6,834 nucleotides of DNA from Clostridia bacterium. Its GTDB lineage: Bacteria > Bacillota > Clostridia > TANB77 > CAG-508. Shown here piece by piece: positions 6,290 through 6,834 of this stretch. The notes below the pieces were generated by a model. That model made no database searches. It saw only the letters and a list, made by a program, of their open reading frames with translations, and was not told where the DNA came from. The DNA is taken from contig CAAGEF010000008.1 of assembly GCA_900768805.1 (NCBI GenBank), forward strand, positions 1 to 6,834, given 5' to 3'. The stretch's first letter is position 1. Each line of letters begins with the position of its first letter. Position numbers and translations under genes: made by a program.

Positions 6290-6834
6290 ATGTCTAGTAC
6301 AAAAGTAAAAGATAATAAGATTTTGAAAATTGTTATAGTCTTAATTGTGTTTTTACTAGGACTACTAATCTTTAATAATAAATCATATGCAGCAACATAT
6401 ACTGATACAAATGGAATAACATGGACATATACAACAAATGGTTCAAATGCTACAAATGTGTATACAGCAACGACAATTAGTACATCAAATCTAGTTGATG
6501 GAACAACATTAGTAGTGCCAGAAACATTAGGATCATATACGGTAATATCAGTTGGTAGAAATTATTCAACATATAACATTATAAATAAAACAAATAGTTC
6601 TTCTAATGCAAATAGTTCTATCAAAAAAATCGTATTACCAACAACTGTTACAACAATAAATCAATATGCTTTTTCAAGATTGCATGCATTAATAGAATTA
6701 GAAGGGTTAGATAATGTAACAACAATAGGAAATTATTCATTTTATTATTGTAAAGTCTTAACAAGTATAAATCTTCCAGCTGGTGTAACATCAGTAGGAA
6801 ATTATGCATTTAATTATTGTTCAGTCTTAACAAG
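6290..6834 (+). CDS. Secreted BspA-like leucine-rich-repeat surface protein (5' part, runs off the window)
   Basis: The first 181 codons are present, with no stop before the edge. A lysine-containing start and a hydrophobic core (about 14-28) are followed by NNKSYAA, a good signal peptidase I site after A34 or A35, so the protein is secreted. Residues 36-110 form a Thr/Asn/Ser-rich region starting TYTDTNGITWTY. From 111 there are 23-residue repeats at 111-133, 134-156 and 157-179, with the pattern LTSINLPxxVTxxGNYAFxxC. This is the BspA/TpLRR class (LRR_5), common in surface proteins of gut, oral and protozoan organisms, where some members bind host matrix proteins or other bacteria. Two repeats are nearly identical in DNA. 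Start and ribosome binding site are clear, three bases after the preceding stop. The C-terminus, and any anchor or further domains, lie outside the window. Ligand not predictable. Confidence 0.88.
   Translation, partial: MSSTKVKDNKILKIVIVLIVFLLGLLIFNNKSYAATYTDTNGITWTYTTNGSNATNVYTATTISTSNLVDGTTLVVPETLGSYTVISVGRNYSTYNIINKTNSSSNANSSIKKIVLPTTVTTINQYAFSRLHALIELEGLDNVTTIGNYSFYYCKVLTSINLPAGVTSVGNYAFNYCSVLT
6728..6834 (+). repeat. 69-bp-period repeats encoding LRR units
   Basis: A 38-base block at 6728-6765 recurs at 6797-6834 with four differences. The period is 69 bases, one 23-residue LRR unit. The similarity in DNA as well as protein suggests recent duplication or gene conversion inside the array, which continues beyond the right edge. 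Confidence 0.8.

Noticed and set aside
6728..6834. CRISPR-like or other non-coding repeat array
   Set aside because: The repeats stay in frame, have a 69-base period and encode 23-residue leucine-rich-repeat units.

Overview
The window is about 6.8 kb of very AT-rich DNA with strong AGGAGG-type ribosome binding sites, a consensus sigma-A promoter, heavy use of AGA (Arg) and TTA (Leu), and TGG as the Trp codon. This fits a low-GC Firmicutes genome. The surface proteins (MucBP, SpaA/CnaB-like domains, BspA-type leucine-rich repeats) and the small cellulase suggest an anaerobic, probably gut- or rumen-dwelling member of the Clostridia. That placement is an inference; nothing here identifies a species.

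Layout. Bases 1-192 hold a possible 3' tail of an upstream gene (2-46) and a clear TTGACT-17-TATAAT promoter. It drives a complete UvrD/PcrA-type DNA helicase gene (193-2481, +). A convergent intergenic region (2482-2706) is crowded with inverted repeats: a GC-rich terminator hairpin, a near-perfect 39-bp palindrome, a 9-bp hairpin, and an AT-rich inverted repeat over the stop codon of the next gene. A GH5 glycoside hydrolase follows on the minus strand (2707-3714), held by an N-terminal membrane anchor. A 253-bp divergent intergenic region (3715-3967) separates it from a rightward pair of surface-protein genes. The first (3968-6286) encodes a 772-residue protein with an N-terminal hydrophobic segment, a MucBP domain, two duplicated SpaA/CnaB-like domains, two DUF11-like beta domains and a C-terminal membrane anchor. 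Three bases further on, a secreted BspA-like leucine-rich-repeat protein begins (6290) and runs off the right edge.

How it fits together. The helicase is a housekeeping repair/replication gene and is insulated from its neighbours by its own promoter and terminator. The other three genes form an envelope module. The GH5 enzyme probably cuts beta-glucan or a related plant polysaccharide outside the membrane. The divergent two-gene operon displays adhesin-like proteins that may bind mucus, fibre or other cells. The shared divergent intergenic region could allow joint regulation, but no known operator was recognised.

No CRISPR array, rRNA/tRNA gene, transposase, integrase or defence system was seen. 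The least ordinary features are the MucBP/duplicated-CnaB-like/DUF11-like protein with a membrane tail in place of a sortase signal, its coupling to a BspA-like LRR gene, and the hairpin cluster at 2490-2708. I did not find convincing evidence of a wholly new system.
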